Shown here one piece after another: positions 16,671 to 25,772 of a stretch of DNA of 33,376 bases. The first letter of the stretch is position 1, and the number at the start of each line of letters is the position of its first letter. Source of the DNA: a virus; the IMG/VR virus record IMGVR_UViG_3300037042_002495, positions 1 to 33,376 of that record, one strand, 5' to 3'. The translations under genes were made by a program, and so were the position numbers. Under the pieces are notes generated by a model. That model was not told the DNA's origin. It made no database searches and saw nothing but the letters and a program-made list of their open reading frames with translations.

Positions 16671-17474
16671 ATGGAAAAATTTGATGTATCGGTAATACTA
16701 CCAATTAAATCGTCTAAAGCAAATGGATTTGCCGAATATTTTGAAAAAGCAATCACATCTCTTAAAAACCAAACAAAAAAAATTAATGAACTAATAATTG
16801 TTCATACTGATGAAACATCTTTAGTTGAGTTTTTAGGTAGTTTTGATTTTGGGGATTTAAAAGTAAATAAAATTGTTTGGACTAAGGACCCTAATTTCTC
16901 AGAACAAGTGAATCACGGTGTTAGGTTGTCAGAATCTAAATGGATTTCATTATTTGAATTTGATGATGAGTATTCAAACATTTGGTTTAAAAATGTTGAG
17001 AAGTACACAATTGCACATCCTGAAGTTGACGCGTTCTTACCTATCGTTATTGATACGGATGAAAAAGGTCAATTTGCTGGATTTACAAATGAGGCGACTT
17101 TCGCATTAAATATTGCTGCGGAAATGGGAATCTTAAGTAATGAAACCCTTCAAACATATCAAAACTTTCAAATTTCAGGAATGGTTATTAAAAAATCATC
17201 ATTTGTTGATTTTGGGTTATTAAAACCGTCTTTTAAATTAACCTTTGGTTATGAGTTCTTTTTAAGAATGACAAATAATTCGGTAAAAATTATGTCAATT
17301 CCTAAAATTGGTTATAAACATATTAATTTACGTGAAGGGTCAATTTTTTGGAACTATAAAAATGGTGATAATAATCTAACCGATGAAGAAATTAGATTTT
17401 GGGTGGAGTCAGCGAAAAAAGAATATTTCTTTATCAATGATAGAGCCATAAAGTATGAACCCCAAACAATTTAA
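16671..17474 (+). CDS. GT2-type glycosyltransferase
   Basis: A 267-residue protein. FDVSVILPIKSSKANGF is the GT2 first strand, with a helix (AITSLKNQTKKINELIIV) that is standard for the family. WISLFEFDDEYSNIWF near residue 91 carries the acidic metal-binding motif as FDDE. GMVIKKSSFVDFGLLKP and FGYEFFLRMTN near residue 195 stand where GT2 enzymes place the E/D-D base. Its stop overlaps the ATG of the late sigma factor by one base, which ties glycosylation to the timing of late functions. Confidence 0.8.
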   Translation: MEKFDVSVILPIKSSKANGFAEYFEKAITSLKNQTKKINELIIVHTDETSLVEFLGSFDFGDLKVNKIVWTKDPNFSEQVNHGVRLSESKWISLFEFDDEYSNIWFKNVEKYTIAHPEVDAFLPIVIDTDEKGQFAGFTNEATFALNIAAEMGILSNETLQTYQNFQISGMVIKKSSFVDFGLLKPSFKLTFGYEFFLRMTNNSVKIMSIPKIGYKHINLREGSIFWNYKNGDNNLTDEEIRFWVESAKKEYFFINDRAIKYEPQTI

Positions 17475-18223
17475 TGAGCGAAATATTAATTTTATCAGGT
17501 ACGACAGATACAAACTTAAAAAAGAAAGGTAGAAAACCAAAACAAGCAAATTATTTTGATGTCAGAGAAGAAACGGCCGTGGTAAAATTTTTATTAACCG
17601 AATCCTCAGAAGAAAAAAATAAAATTTACAATGAGTTTTTGAGAAACCCTTTAGACAAGATGATTTCCTCAATTATTAGGAGATATAAATTGTATCGTAA
17701 AGATATGGACTTCATAGAAATCCACACTGACACACATTCTTTTCTAATGACAAAAATAGATAAGTTTAAACCCGAAAAGGGAAAAAAGGCTTACTCATAC
17801 TTTGGAACTATTTGTAAGAATTATCTAATGGGTCAGATAATAAAAGACCAAAAAGAAACTAATCGAAAAATTTCATACGAAGATATATCATCTAGTCTTG
17901 AAAACAATCCTGAATTTTCGTACCTAATAGATGGAGATTCCGTTGACTCGGAACAAATAATTAAAAATTTCTTAAAGGAATTAGATAAATTTTTAAATGA
18001 GGAAACTTTAAACGAAAATGAAATTAAGTTAGGTCACGCATTATACGATTTATTCAATGATTACGAAAACATTTTTATTGGGGCATCAAATAACAAATTC
18101 AATAAAAACATAATACTCTTGTCCCTAAGAGAAATGACAAATTTATCAACAAAAGAAATACGTAGTTCTATGAAGAAATATAGAATAATTTATCTTAACC
18201 TAGTTGAGAAGATGGCTCAGTAA
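17474..18223 (+). CDS. 55: gp55-like late-transcription sigma factor
   Basis: A 249-residue protein resembling T4 gp55, the small sigma that directs host RNA polymerase to late promoters with the clamp and gp33. LDKMISSIIRRYKLY and THSFLMTKIDKFKPEKGKKA then YSYFGTICKNYLMGQIIKD give the region-2-like helices seen in T4-type gp55 (K-F-x-P, then A-Y-S-Y-F and N-x-L). A C-terminal SLREMTNLSTKEIRSSMKKY looks like a helix-turn-helix. It is placed directly before the virion gene run, where short RTATTTAT motifs occur. Family assignment is by pattern. Confidence 0.75.
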   Translation: MSEILILSGTTDTNLKKKGRKPKQANYFDVREETAVVKFLLTESSEEKNKIYNEFLRNPLDKMISSIIRRYKLYRKDMDFIEIHTDTHSFLMTKIDKFKPEKGKKAYSYFGTICKNYLMGQIIKDQKETNRKISYEDISSSLENNPEFSYLIDGDSVDSEQIIKNFLKELDKFLNEETLNENEIKLGHALYDLFNDYENIFIGASNNKFNKNIILLSLREMTNLSTKEIRSSMKKYRIIYLNLVEKMAQ

Positions 18224-18238
18224 AAAAACAAGGGTCAA

Positions 18239-18246
18239 ATATTTAT
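18239..18246 (+). promoter_or_regulatory. RTATTTAT late-promoter candidate for the gene at 18251
   Basis: ATATTTAT, then TGTT, then ATG at 18251. The four-base leader would make the transcript almost leaderless. Confidence 0.4.
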
Positions 18247-18250
18247 TGTT

Positions 18251-18622
18251 ATGGGAAGACCACAAAAAAAAGAGATTAATTTAACGAAAGAATCAATTCT
18301 TTCTTTATTACAAGAAATTTACAATGAACTTGTAGAACAACGTAATACTGCGATAAGAATCCAAAATAAAATGTTGGCGATGATGAAAGAACCTGAAGAC
18401 ATGACTCTTATTGGTCCTGTAATCGAAAAACAACAAAAAATAATTAACGACTGCGTTGAGAAAAAACTATCCTTATCTAAATTACAATCATCAATTTGGG
18501 AAAAATCAAACTCAACAGTAGAATCATTCTCAATATCAGACTTAAATATTGATGATGATGTCATTCAAAATTTAATTGAGAAGGATATCGCTAAAGGAGA
18601 TACATATAAAATGAAAAAATAA
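18251..18622 (+). CDS. Unknown coiled-coil protein, AT-hook-like start
   Basis: A 123-residue, highly charged and probably helical protein. It starts MGRPQKKEINLTKES, where GRPxKK resembles a minor-groove AT-hook. Heptad-like leucines run through ESILSLLQEIYNELVEQ and KKLSLSKLQSSIWEK, so dimerisation is likely. Small terminase subunits and DNA-binding accessory factors can look like this, but no specific match is supported. It begins 27 bases after the sigma stop and is followed by the large virion gene. Confidence 0.7.
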   Translation: MGRPQKKEINLTKESILSLLQEIYNELVEQRNTAIRIQNKMLAMMKEPEDMTLIGPVIEKQQKIINDCVEKKLSLSKLQSSIWEKSNSTVESFSISDLNIDDDVIQNLIEKDIAKGDTYKMKK

Positions 18623-18624
18623 TC

Positions 18625-20556
18625 ATGAGTTTAGACCTTAACGCCGATTATAAAAAGGTACAAGATAAAGTTTCCGCAACTAAATCGTACACTAACGCAA
18701 AAGCACAATACAGTGCGGCAAAAAAAAAGGCGGGGGAAACTTTTGATGAAAAAAAATCGGATGTTACTCAAAGTCTTAATAGTGTAAAAGAACAAACTAA
18801 GCGTTTTGAAAAACAAATTAAAAACCAATTTGAACAATTATTAGATATTAACAATATCACTGGAGGCAAGGGGAGTAATTCAATTAAATACATTAAAAAA
18901 CTATTACTTCAAACTCTAAAAAATATTGAACCAAAAATTTTAGAAATTCTTAATGAGGAATCATTAAATGCCGTTGGTTGTGACCAACAACAAATGTTTA
19001 ACGGACAAACTCTGTACATAAAGGTATCATCAATTGACCTTGGGGGTCTTCTGAAAAAAGACCCAACGGAACCTATTGGTAAGGTGTTATACGAAAAAGA
19101 CCCAATACAAGTCCAACAATACCCTTTTTCCTTAAATAAAGAACTTTATACACGAATCGAAAGTGGTCAACCATATTCGGTGGATAACGGTCAATTATAT
19201 ATAGGTCAATCAGGTCAAGACCTTTTTGATATACAATATGTTGAGACAGATAACTTAGGTCAAACGGGTCCTTGGTATAAAGTTACCTTAGTTAATAGAG
19301 TTAATAATGTTAATAAAGTTGGAGAATTTATGATTGACTATTATAAGACAATAAAAATAGTTGACTATCATAATATAATGGCATCGATAATGGACGCCTT
19401 GTCAGGAGCAATCTCCATTCAAGCAAATATTGGTTTAGTTCAAGCGGAGGACGCGACAAAATTTGAACTAATTCTACAAAGGATATTAGGTCTTTGTTTT
19501 GACAGTAAAACTGAAATTGATGTTAGTGGTGTTGCAAAAGTTGCAGAATTAGACGGTGTAGACGATTCGTTTTTTGAATTTACTGAGATTGATTTAAGAA
19601 ATATCGATTTAAAAGTTAATAATATTAAAAATGGTGTTGTTGAATATGAAAATTGTGATAACGTTAAGTTACCTGTAAATTCTGAGGCAGTGTTAGATTC
19701 GTTAGAGAATTTATTACATATTCCAGATAGTGATTTAGTAAACGCCTCTGACGCGTTAACACAGTCACTTACGGATAATCCTGATTGGTCAGGATTCGCG
19801 ATTTCAGGTAATATTAACGCCGCGGTTAATTTAAATTTTGTAAAATTAATTGCTCAAGGATTGATAACCGCAATTCTATCCCCAAAAATTCTTCTACCAA
19901 TTTTTACTATGTTGAAGTCTTTGGGAAATACTATTACCGACCAAATTAATTCTTTTATGGATTTTGCCAAAAACTTTAAAAGTTTTGTTATCAATTTAGT
20001 TTCTAAAATAGGGTCGTTATTTGTTAAGGAAATATTTGAGTTAATTAAAAAAGATATTAAAAATTTAATTCAACAAGTAATCATGGATGTTGCTAAAGAA
20101 ACAAAGGATAAAAGAATTATAATGATTTTAAAGTTAATTCAGTTATTATTAGTTATCGTTCAATTTGTTAAGGATTGGAGGAGGTGTAAAAGCGTTGTTG
20201 ATGAGTTACTGTGGTTATTAAAAATTGCCACCTCAGGACTTGGGGGTGGTGGCGTAGGGGCGTTTTCAAGAAGAGACCTACCTTTACCTTTATTATTTGC
20301 ATCACAATTAATGGAAGGGTATTCCGAATCAAGAGCATTTCTTGGAGCTATTGAGGAAATGCAGAAGTTAGGTATTCCAACAGGACCTATGCCAGATGGT
20401 AGCCCTAATTTAGATATTCTTAGCAGATTCGCAATGATGAAGGCCATGGCGAATGAAGATGCGGAAAATAATAAAGTGCAAATTGCCGTTGGTCCATTAA
20501 GTATAACACCTGCAGGTTTAACAGTACCCGCAAGTGCTTATGGTAAAAAATTATAA
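18625..20556 (+). CDS. Large structural protein, tail/baseplate region
   Basis: A 643-residue protein. Residues 1-90 are a Lys/Ala-rich coiled coil (AKAQYSAAKKKAGETFDEKK). A long beta-rich part follows (VKLPVNSEAVLDSLENL and similar). Residues 405-535 hold several hydrophobic, amphipathic stretches (LIAQGLITAILSPKILLPI, IIMILKLIQLLLVIVQFV) that could be membrane-active or buried. The C-terminus has a Gly run (SGLGGGGVGAF) and ends PAGLTVPASAYGKKL. Its place between the late sigma and the gp5-like hub suggests a baseplate or tail component; I do not recognise the family. Confidence 0.75.
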   Translation: MSLDLNADYKKVQDKVSATKSYTNAKAQYSAAKKKAGETFDEKKSDVTQSLNSVKEQTKRFEKQIKNQFEQLLDINNITGGKGSNSIKYIKKLLLQTLKNIEPKILEILNEESLNAVGCDQQQMFNGQTLYIKVSSIDLGGLLKKDPTEPIGKVLYEKDPIQVQQYPFSLNKELYTRIESGQPYSVDNGQLYIGQSGQDLFDIQYVETDNLGQTGPWYKVTLVNRVNNVNKVGEFMIDYYKTIKIVDYHNIMASIMDALSGAISIQANIGLVQAEDATKFELILQRILGLCFDSKTEIDVSGVAKVAELDGVDDSFFEFTEIDLRNIDLKVNNIKNGVVEYENCDNVKLPVNSEAVLDSLENLLHIPDSDLVNASDALTQSLTDNPDWSGFAISGNINAAVNLNFVKLIAQGLITAILSPKILLPIFTMLKSLGNTITDQINSFMDFAKNFKSFVINLVSKIGSLFVKEIFELIKKDIKNLIQQVIMDVAKETKDKRIIMILKLIQLLLVIVQFVKDWRRCKSVVDELLWLLKIATSGLGGGGVGAFSRRDLPLPLLFASQLMEGYSESRAFLGAIEEMQKLGIPTGPMPDGSPNLDILSRFAMMKAMANEDAENNKVQIAVGPLSITPAGLTVPASAYGKKL

Positions 20557-20558
20557 CT

Positions 20559-20780
20559 ATGACAAAGAAAGAAACTTCCGAAAAAGCTTTAAACATTATT
20601 AAAGAATATAAAACACAATCAAACAAAGATTTAATCTTTGCTATGGACATTATTCAAAAAGACTTTAATGTAACTAAAGAAACATTACTTAAGTTAACTC
20701 ATCATATTGATAAGTTAGAATCAACTTACGACCTAATATTAAAAGAATTCGAATCAAGAACTAAGAATGGACGCAATTAA
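20559..20780 (+). CDS. Small unknown protein
   Basis: A 73-residue basic, helical protein ([20 protein letters not shown]; ends ESRTKNGRN). Its stop overlaps the start of the hub gene by 14 bases, so translation is probably coupled. A chaperone-like or minor baseplate role is possible, but no family is recognised. Confidence 0.65.
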   Translation: MTKKETSEKALNIIKEYKTQSNKDLIFAMDIIQKDFNVTKETLLKLTHHIDKLESTYDLILKEFESRTKNGRN

Positions 20781-22392
20781 TAGAGACCAAATAATATTTC
20801 CTGGTATTGTTTATGACGACCAAGACCCAATGATGTTGGGTAGACTTCGTGTTATACCCGAAACAAAAGACTACTCATCAATTATTAAGGCAGTGACTGA
20901 TTGGAATGAAGAAAAGGACATATGGTCTAGTAAAGACCCTATAGTGTTTTTACCATTATTACCATTCTATGTCAGCCAAGTCCCAAAAAAAAATGAGTAT
21001 GTTCATATAATTTATCAAGATAAAAATTTTCCTTTTCAAAATCAATTCTATATACAAGGGCCGTTTTCGTCCCCTATGACCACCCCTTTTGAAAATTACC
21101 AAGGAGCCAAGAAATTTCTTTCCGCAGGTGATAGAATTAAACAAGGTATAAGTATTAAAAATCTTGATGGTACTTATCGAGACATAAATAGTTATGGTAT
21201 TTTTCCTGAACCTGGAGATAATTCTTTATTAGGAAGAGGTACCGCAGATGTTATTGTTAAAGAAAATGAAGTTTTAATAAGGGCGGGGAAAACTAAAAAG
21301 TTATCAAAAGATGGGTTTCCTATTGAAAATCAATTTAGGTCGTTTTTACAACTATCTAATTTTACTCAAACAGAAGTTTTAGGAGCATCACAAACTGAAA
21401 CTAAATTAGAAGAAATTGTTGTCAAGGTTAAGAAAATGATTATGTGGAATATTGATAATCTTGAGAACACACAAAATGTTTTTAATGGGTCAGTAGGATT
21501 ATATACAATATTACCGACATCAAATATTATAAATACACAAAACTTTAAACCTAGTACTATAACTAAATTGTCCATAGGAACTAATTATTCAGGACCTTTG
21601 GAAGAAATTATATTTACCTCATTATCTTTTGATGATGCGGTTTATTTAATTAATAATTTTATTTCAGGATTATTTAAGGGGAGTTTAGATTTACCCATGG
21701 AGATGATTAATAATTTGAATTTGAGTCCATCAATATCTCATGTTAACCTTTCAGGTATAACTCAACAAAATTTTTCTAATGAAGGGTCTAAATCGTTTCC
21801 TTTTATTGTTACACCATCAAAATTAACATATGAAACCGGTACAATTTTGAGGCCAAACTCAACGGTTATGGAAATATCTGAATTTAATAATTATGTTAAT
21901 TTTTATACCAAAATAAAAGTAACACCAGGATTAACTGAAAGTGGATGGTTTTTAGTTTCGGAAAATAAAAATGACAAAGCGATACTTGGTCCTCAATCCA
22001 AAATTAAAACCGAGACCTTTACTCCCGCAGAGTTTATTGCGAAATCAATTACTTATGGGGTATTAGGGGCTGAACAAGTTTATTTATTATCACAAGACTC
22101 ACGGGGGCCTAAAGGAAAAATTAGTTTACAACAAACTTTATATGGTATTCCTCAGGACAAATTTATTGGTACTAAGGGTATTTTATCCAAAACACATCCG
22201 TTAGTAAGAGGAGATGAGTTATTGATTTTGCTTAGAAAAATATTTTCATTTGTTAAAGGACATGTTCACTCAATTTCGACAGAAAACCCAATTCCTATTA
22301 CAAAAGGTAATGGTCAGACCACAACAGAAATTGACGCAATATTAAATGGCGCTGAAAATACAATGTTAAATAAAAATATCCGAATTAATTGA
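20767..22392 (+). CDS. gp5-like baseplate hub protein with OB-fold
   Basis: A 541-residue protein. The N-terminus [31 protein letters not shown] has the OB-fold signature of T4 gp5/VgrG-type hubs (G-x-V-x-x-x-D-P-x-x-L-G-R-V-x-V). [25 protein letters not shown] continues that domain. [26 protein letters not shown] is like the beta-repeats of spike proteins. The C-terminal part includes [19 protein letters not shown] and GHVHSIS. I see no lysozyme domain such as T4 gp5 carries, so peptidoglycan cutting must lie elsewhere. Confidence is good for hub type, low for exact gp number. Confidence 0.7.
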   Translation: MDAINRDQIIFPGIVYDDQDPMMLGRLRVIPETKDYSSIIKAVTDWNEEKDIWSSKDPIVFLPLLPFYVSQVPKKNEYVHIIYQDKNFPFQNQFYIQGPFSSPMTTPFENYQGAKKFLSAGDRIKQGISIKNLDGTYRDINSYGIFPEPGDNSLLGRGTADVIVKENEVLIRAGKTKKLSKDGFPIENQFRSFLQLSNFTQTEVLGASQTETKLEEIVVKVKKMIMWNIDNLENTQNVFNGSVGLYTILPTSNIINTQNFKPSTITKLSIGTNYSGPLEEIIFTSLSFDDAVYLINNFISGLFKGSLDLPMEMINNLNLSPSISHVNLSGITQQNFSNEGSKSFPFIVTPSKLTYETGTILRPNSTVMEISEFNNYVNFYTKIKVTPGLTESGWFLVSENKNDKAILGPQSKIKTETFTPAEFIAKSITYGVLGAEQVYLLSQDSRGPKGKISLQQTLYGIPQDKFIGTKGILSKTHPLVRGDELLILLRKIFSFVKGHVHSISTENPIPITKGNGQTTTEIDAILNGAENTMLNKNIRIN

Positions 22393-22399
22393 TATTTAT
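22392..22399 (+). promoter_or_regulatory. RTATTTAT late-promoter candidate for the gene at 22415
   Basis: ATATTTAT followed by TG, 15 bases before the ATG at 22415 and starting at the last base of the previous stop codon. Confidence 0.45.
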
Positions 22400-22414
22400 T
22401 GAATAAAGTATTCA

Positions 22415-23890
22415 ATGTCAATTAACAATTCGTATTTCAGTAAAAATAACACGATAGTATCTAATAGTTTTACCAACACGGGGAGAAACCCTGTGACAGA
22501 ACTATTTTATGGCTCTTTGGCAACATCTCAGTTTCCAAATGGGTATAGTCGTTTTATTTTTGACTTAGACCTTTCATTATTAATGGAAAAGGTTTTTGAT
22601 GGTACTATCAGTACTACTTGTCCCGACACAACTAACCATATATTAAGAATGACTAACACGTCATGGTTTAATGTTGATTTGTTGAACACTAAAACTTCTC
22701 AGGCAAGGATGAGGGCAACTTCATTTGACCTAATCTTATTTAGAATCCCGTACATTGATGACGACCCAGCAACACCACAAGTGTGGGATGAAGGGGTTGG
22801 TTACGACTTTGCGGACTTAATCTATGATTATAGTAACTTTGATAAGAACTTCTCTGACAGACCGTCTAATTGGGTCCAAACGACCACTATTGGAGTGTGG
22901 ACTGAACCAGGAATATATAACAACATGAATACGGGAACTGTTCCGTTTAGCGCAATAACTATTGTTGACACACAACATTTTGAGTTTGGTAATGAGAATG
23001 TTAGTTTTGATATGACTGACGAAATTAATAATATACTGAATGGTAGTTTAACTAATGTTTCAGGATGGGGAATTGCTTATAAACCTCAGGTTGAAAACTT
23101 AATTGGATTAACTGACGCGTATGAAGTACAATTCTTTACAAGACATACTCAAACATTCTACGAACCATTTTTAGAAACTAACTATGATGACTTAATTGAT
23201 GACGATAGAAATCTATTCACATTAGGACATGTTAACAAACTTTACCTTTATCTATATGACAATGGTCAACCTGTTAATTTGGATTACTTACCAAGTGTTG
23301 ATATATTGGACGCATCAGGTAGTGAAATACCTGGATTAACAGGATTAACAACTTGTCAAAAAACTAAAGGGGTTTACGAAGTTGTAATACCTCCATTATC
23401 AGGATATAAAACACCTTGCACTTTTTCAGATAAATGGTATAACCTAAGTCTAAACGGATTTCCAATTCCACCAATAACTAATGACTTTACATTATACCCA
23501 TATAAAAACTCAATCCAAATAGGAACGACTTCGGTTGACCCTAAATTATATGGATTTAATTTTTACGGTATTAAACAAGATGAGAAAATTTTAAACACCG
23601 ACATTAGAAAAGTTGGTGTAATAATCAAACAAGCTTACTCAACTCAAAAATTATTACAGAAAGTCGATTCTTATTATCGAATTTATGTTAGAGAAGGTCA
23701 AACTGAAGTACAAGTTCAAGATTGGACAAAGATAAACAGAACACCAAATGAATACTATTTTATGTTTGATACAAGAGATAAAATACCGAACGAATATTAT
23801 GTAGATATAAAGGTCATTAGCGGTGGGGAAATAAATACTTACAAAAAACAAATCAAATTTCAGATTGTTAATGTGAAGTATTCAGAATAA
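22415..23890 (+). CDS. Virion protein, DNRLRE-like N-terminal domain
   Basis: A 491-residue protein. NGYSRFIFDLDLSLLMEKVF near residue 46 then LRMTNTSW and a cluster of beta strands recall DNRLRE-type adhesion modules (S-R-x-L-x-x-F-D-L-S). The rest is beta-rich with many Asn, Asp, Thr and Tyr, and ends SGGEINTYKKQIKFQIVNVKYSE. Two Cys pairs (STTCPD; TTCQKT and KTPCTF) are present. Tail fibre, collar or head decoration are all possible. It has its own late-type motif and is followed by a small Cys-rich protein. Confidence 0.65.
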   Translation: MSINNSYFSKNNTIVSNSFTNTGRNPVTELFYGSLATSQFPNGYSRFIFDLDLSLLMEKVFDGTISTTCPDTTNHILRMTNTSWFNVDLLNTKTSQARMRATSFDLILFRIPYIDDDPATPQVWDEGVGYDFADLIYDYSNFDKNFSDRPSNWVQTTTIGVWTEPGIYNNMNTGTVPFSAITIVDTQHFEFGNENVSFDMTDEINNILNGSLTNVSGWGIAYKPQVENLIGLTDAYEVQFFTRHTQTFYEPFLETNYDDLIDDDRNLFTLGHVNKLYLYLYDNGQPVNLDYLPSVDILDASGSEIPGLTGLTTCQKTKGVYEVVIPPLSGYKTPCTFSDKWYNLSLNGFPIPPITNDFTLYPYKNSIQIGTTSVDPKLYGFNFYGIKQDEKILNTDIRKVGVIIKQAYSTQKLLQKVDSYYRIYVREGQTEVQVQDWTKINRTPNEYYFMFDTRDKIPNEYYVDIKVISGGEINTYKKQIKFQIVNVKYSE

Positions 23891-23894
23891 ATAG

Positions 23895-23902
23895 ATATTT
23901 AT
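23895..23902 (+). promoter_or_regulatory. RTATTTAT late-promoter candidate for the gene at 23915
   Basis: ATATTTAT 12 bases before the ATG at 23915. The sequence continues AAATA, so a T4-type TATAAATA also overlaps it at 23900-23907. Confidence 0.5.
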
Positions 23903-23914
23903 AAATAAAAAATT

Positions 23915-24280
23915 ATGGCAAATATATATTACTCAGGAACATCTTGCTTTGATGGTTCACCAATTGAAATTATTTCGGTTGAGGGTCTGTTAACCGGAAA
24001 AACATATCAAGATTTTGATTTAAATTGTCTTTCATTGGCCTATAGCGCGTCTACAACTGGAGATACTAACACAATATTTTTATATGGTCCGTTTGACAAT
24101 TGTTCCGAATGTAACGCTCCATTATCAGCAGGAACCAAATATAATGTATGTATAATAGATTGTAGTGGCGACACTATAACTATAATACCTCCACATCCAA
24201 CATGGACAAATGAATACGGTAAAGCAGTTGTTCTTTTAGACGCAGTTGTATTAGGAGGAATAAACGGATTAAACTCGTAA
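23915..24280 (+). CDS. Small Cys-rich virion-type protein
   Basis: A 121-residue, beta-rich protein with seven Cys (GTSCFDG, LNCLSL, DNCSEC, NVCIIDCSG). The spacing allows disulfides or a metal site. It ends VLLDAVVLGGINGLNS, a hydrophobic beta pair. Late-type motif upstream and virion genes before it suggest a decoration or fibre accessory protein. No family recognised. Confidence 0.65.
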   Translation: MANIYYSGTSCFDGSPIEIISVEGLLTGKTYQDFDLNCLSLAYSASTTGDTNTIFLYGPFDNCSECNAPLSAGTKYNVCIIDCSGDTITIIPPHPTWTNEYGKAVVLLDAVVLGGINGLNS

Positions 24281-24285
24281 CCAAT

Positions 24286-24597
24286 ATGAAAAAAATTGTT
24301 AAACTAACTGAATCTGATTTAAACAGACTTGTTAAAAGAATCATTAACGAACAAGAATTCGATGATGAAATAGGCAAACCTAAGTTTACCGTAGAACCAC
24401 ATATAAAAATGACCCCAAGAGAAAAAGATATCGAAGGGTTATTCGGAAAATATAGCGAACAAATCCCTGCGGACATCTTACGTTATATGAGAAAAAATCC
24501 TCAATTGGTCATGAACAGACTGTCCATAATCTATGGTAAAGATTTTTTAAAGTATGCCGATAACGCATACATAAAAAACACTAGGTTTGATGTTTAA
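24286..24597 (+). CDS. Small protein with LTES-type leader, possible head-targeted
   Basis: A 103-residue protein. It begins MKKIVKLTESDLNRLVKRII, a basic amphipathic helix that ends I-N-E before Gln23. That is a fitting L/I-x-E prohead-protease site. The rest (FDDEIGKPKFTVEPHIKMTP, then DILRYMRKNPQLVMNRLSII) is soluble and helical, with no known domain. It follows the Cys-rich gene by five bases and so probably shares its late promoter. Targeting to the head is inference from the leader. Confidence 0.65.
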   Translation: MKKIVKLTESDLNRLVKRIINEQEFDDEIGKPKFTVEPHIKMTPREKDIEGLFGKYSEQIPADILRYMRKNPQLVMNRLSIIYGKDFLKYADNAYIKNTRFDV

Positions 24598-24605
24598 TAA
24601 TAACC

Positions 24606-24636
24606 TTTTATAATTAATATTTTTTGCGTATCTTTG
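24606..24636 (+). promoter_or_regulatory. Host-type promoter before the gene at 24655
   Basis: TTTT at 24606-24609 (one off TTTG), 19 bases, then TATCTTTG at 24629-24636, an exact TAnnTTTG box. The predicted start site is about 24643, leaving a 12-base leader. Confidence 0.6.
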
Positions 24637-24654
24637 TTGATAGTAAAATGAACT

Positions 24655-25128
24655 ATGAAAAAAATATTTAAACAGTTATATGTTAAATGGTCGAAAATAT
24701 TTAAACGGTTATATGTTAGATGGGCGATTTGGACTCGATATACAGGTCTAAAACCTATGGAACAAACAACCGATAACCAAAGAATTTGTTTGGGAATTTG
24801 TCGGTCTTTAATAAACCACCCAAATTCAAAATTCCTTATTGCCCCATTATCTAGAGAACGTTATATTAAAAACTCTGAATTAGGATTATTTGTTATTCTT
24901 GACGATAGACGTATTAGTGTTACAAATCATGTGTACCATTATGACGTTTCATTGTATGACAGAGAATGGGATAGATTAACAAGGATGTACGATAATAAGA
25001 CAGAAGTTATACGTCAACAATATAAAGAGGAGGTTAAATCTCAAATCAAACACTCTTTACGTACCATTTTAGATAAAATAGAATCTTTAGAGAGATTCCC
25101 TCAAGACCCCCTTGATAAAACTCCTTAA
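24655..25128 (+). CDS. Unknown early-type protein with duplicated N-terminal helix
   Basis: A 157-residue basic protein. The N-terminus repeats KIFKQLYVKW / KIFKRLYVRW, encoded by a 30-base direct repeat (24661-24690 and 24694-24723, two mismatches, period 33). It looks amphipathic. The body (GICRSLINHPNSKFLIAPLS, then LFVILDDRRISVTNHVYHYD) has no recognised domain, and the C-terminus is a long charged helix. It has a host-type promoter, unlike its late-type neighbours, so it may be expressed early and act on the host. Its last 42 bases overlap the opposite-strand gene ending at 25087. Confidence 0.75.
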   Translation: MKKIFKQLYVKWSKIFKRLYVRWAIWTRYTGLKPMEQTTDNQRICLGICRSLINHPNSKFLIAPLSRERYIKNSELGLFVILDDRRISVTNHVYHYDVSLYDREWDRLTRMYDNKTEVIRQQYKEEVKSQIKHSLRTILDKIESLERFPQDPLDKTP

Positions 25129-25749
25129 CGGATTTTCTTCCACAGGTAGTATTTCAATCCACTCATTAACAGTATGAACATCGTGTTCAGGAGTATTGTA
25201 AGACCCATCAGAATTTTTTTCCCAAACACCAACAACTTTTCTAATATTGTTTTTTAATGTTTTTTGTTTTTTCTTATGGTTAAATTCAGTATCAACAAAC
25301 TCTTGGAATGGCCCTAAATGTTCTTTCCTCCATTTTTTTAGTCCAAGCTCTATAGGACCATTATACACTCCTGACGTGATTGTTGTACCCGCTTCTTTAA
25401 TTGGAACTATTTTAACACCTTTACCAGGAGTTTGATTAATATTATTACCATCATCATCACTCAATGTTAAGTTAGGATGTTTCTTAAGATAGTCAGATTC
25501 TTTCTTAGCTTTACGTTCAATCTTAGAGGTTTGTTTTTTAGGTAAACTCATCTTACCATCGTAACTATCATATGACAACATTGCGTCATTATACTTCGAT
25601 ACAGGGACATTAAAAGGTTGTAAGGCAGTTTTATCAAACTCCTTTATTCCAGGTCGCATAGGACCAACGTATGACCCTCTACCACCACTATCACTTGTCG
25701 CCTCTTTGATGAGTTCTTGCTTTACCTTGTTTAAAATATCTCTTAACAT
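25087..25749 (-). CDS. Internally duplicated protein with two IKE/A sites, possible head precursor
   Basis: A 220-residue protein. The leader MLRDILNKVKQELIKE is followed by ATSDSGG, very like the capsid protein site (LINE/ATSEGSS). A second IKEA is at residues 117-120. Each is followed by the same pattern: G-x-Y-x-G-P-x3-G-x-K, then L-x-P-F and V-x3-(Y/F)-N (residues 25-54 and 127-157). This suggests a tandem duplication, and perhaps processing into two similar mature pieces. Between them is a Lys-rich linker. Its own RTATTTAT motif is 23 bases upstream. It is convergent with and overlaps the gene at 24655. Confidence 0.7.
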   Translation of the reverse strand: MLRDILNKVKQELIKEATSDSGGRGSYVGPMRPGIKEFDKTALQPFNVPVSKYNDAMLSYDSYDGKMSLPKKQTSKIERKAKKESDYLKKHPNLTLSDDDGNNINQTPGKGVKIVPIKEAGTTITSGVYNGPIELGLKKWRKEHLGPFQEFVDTEFNHKKKQKTLKNNIRKVVGVWEKNSDGSYNTPEHDVHTVNEWIEILPVEENPLRSFIKGVLRESL

Positions 25750-25772
25750 TCTGAAAATTATTACTTATACTT

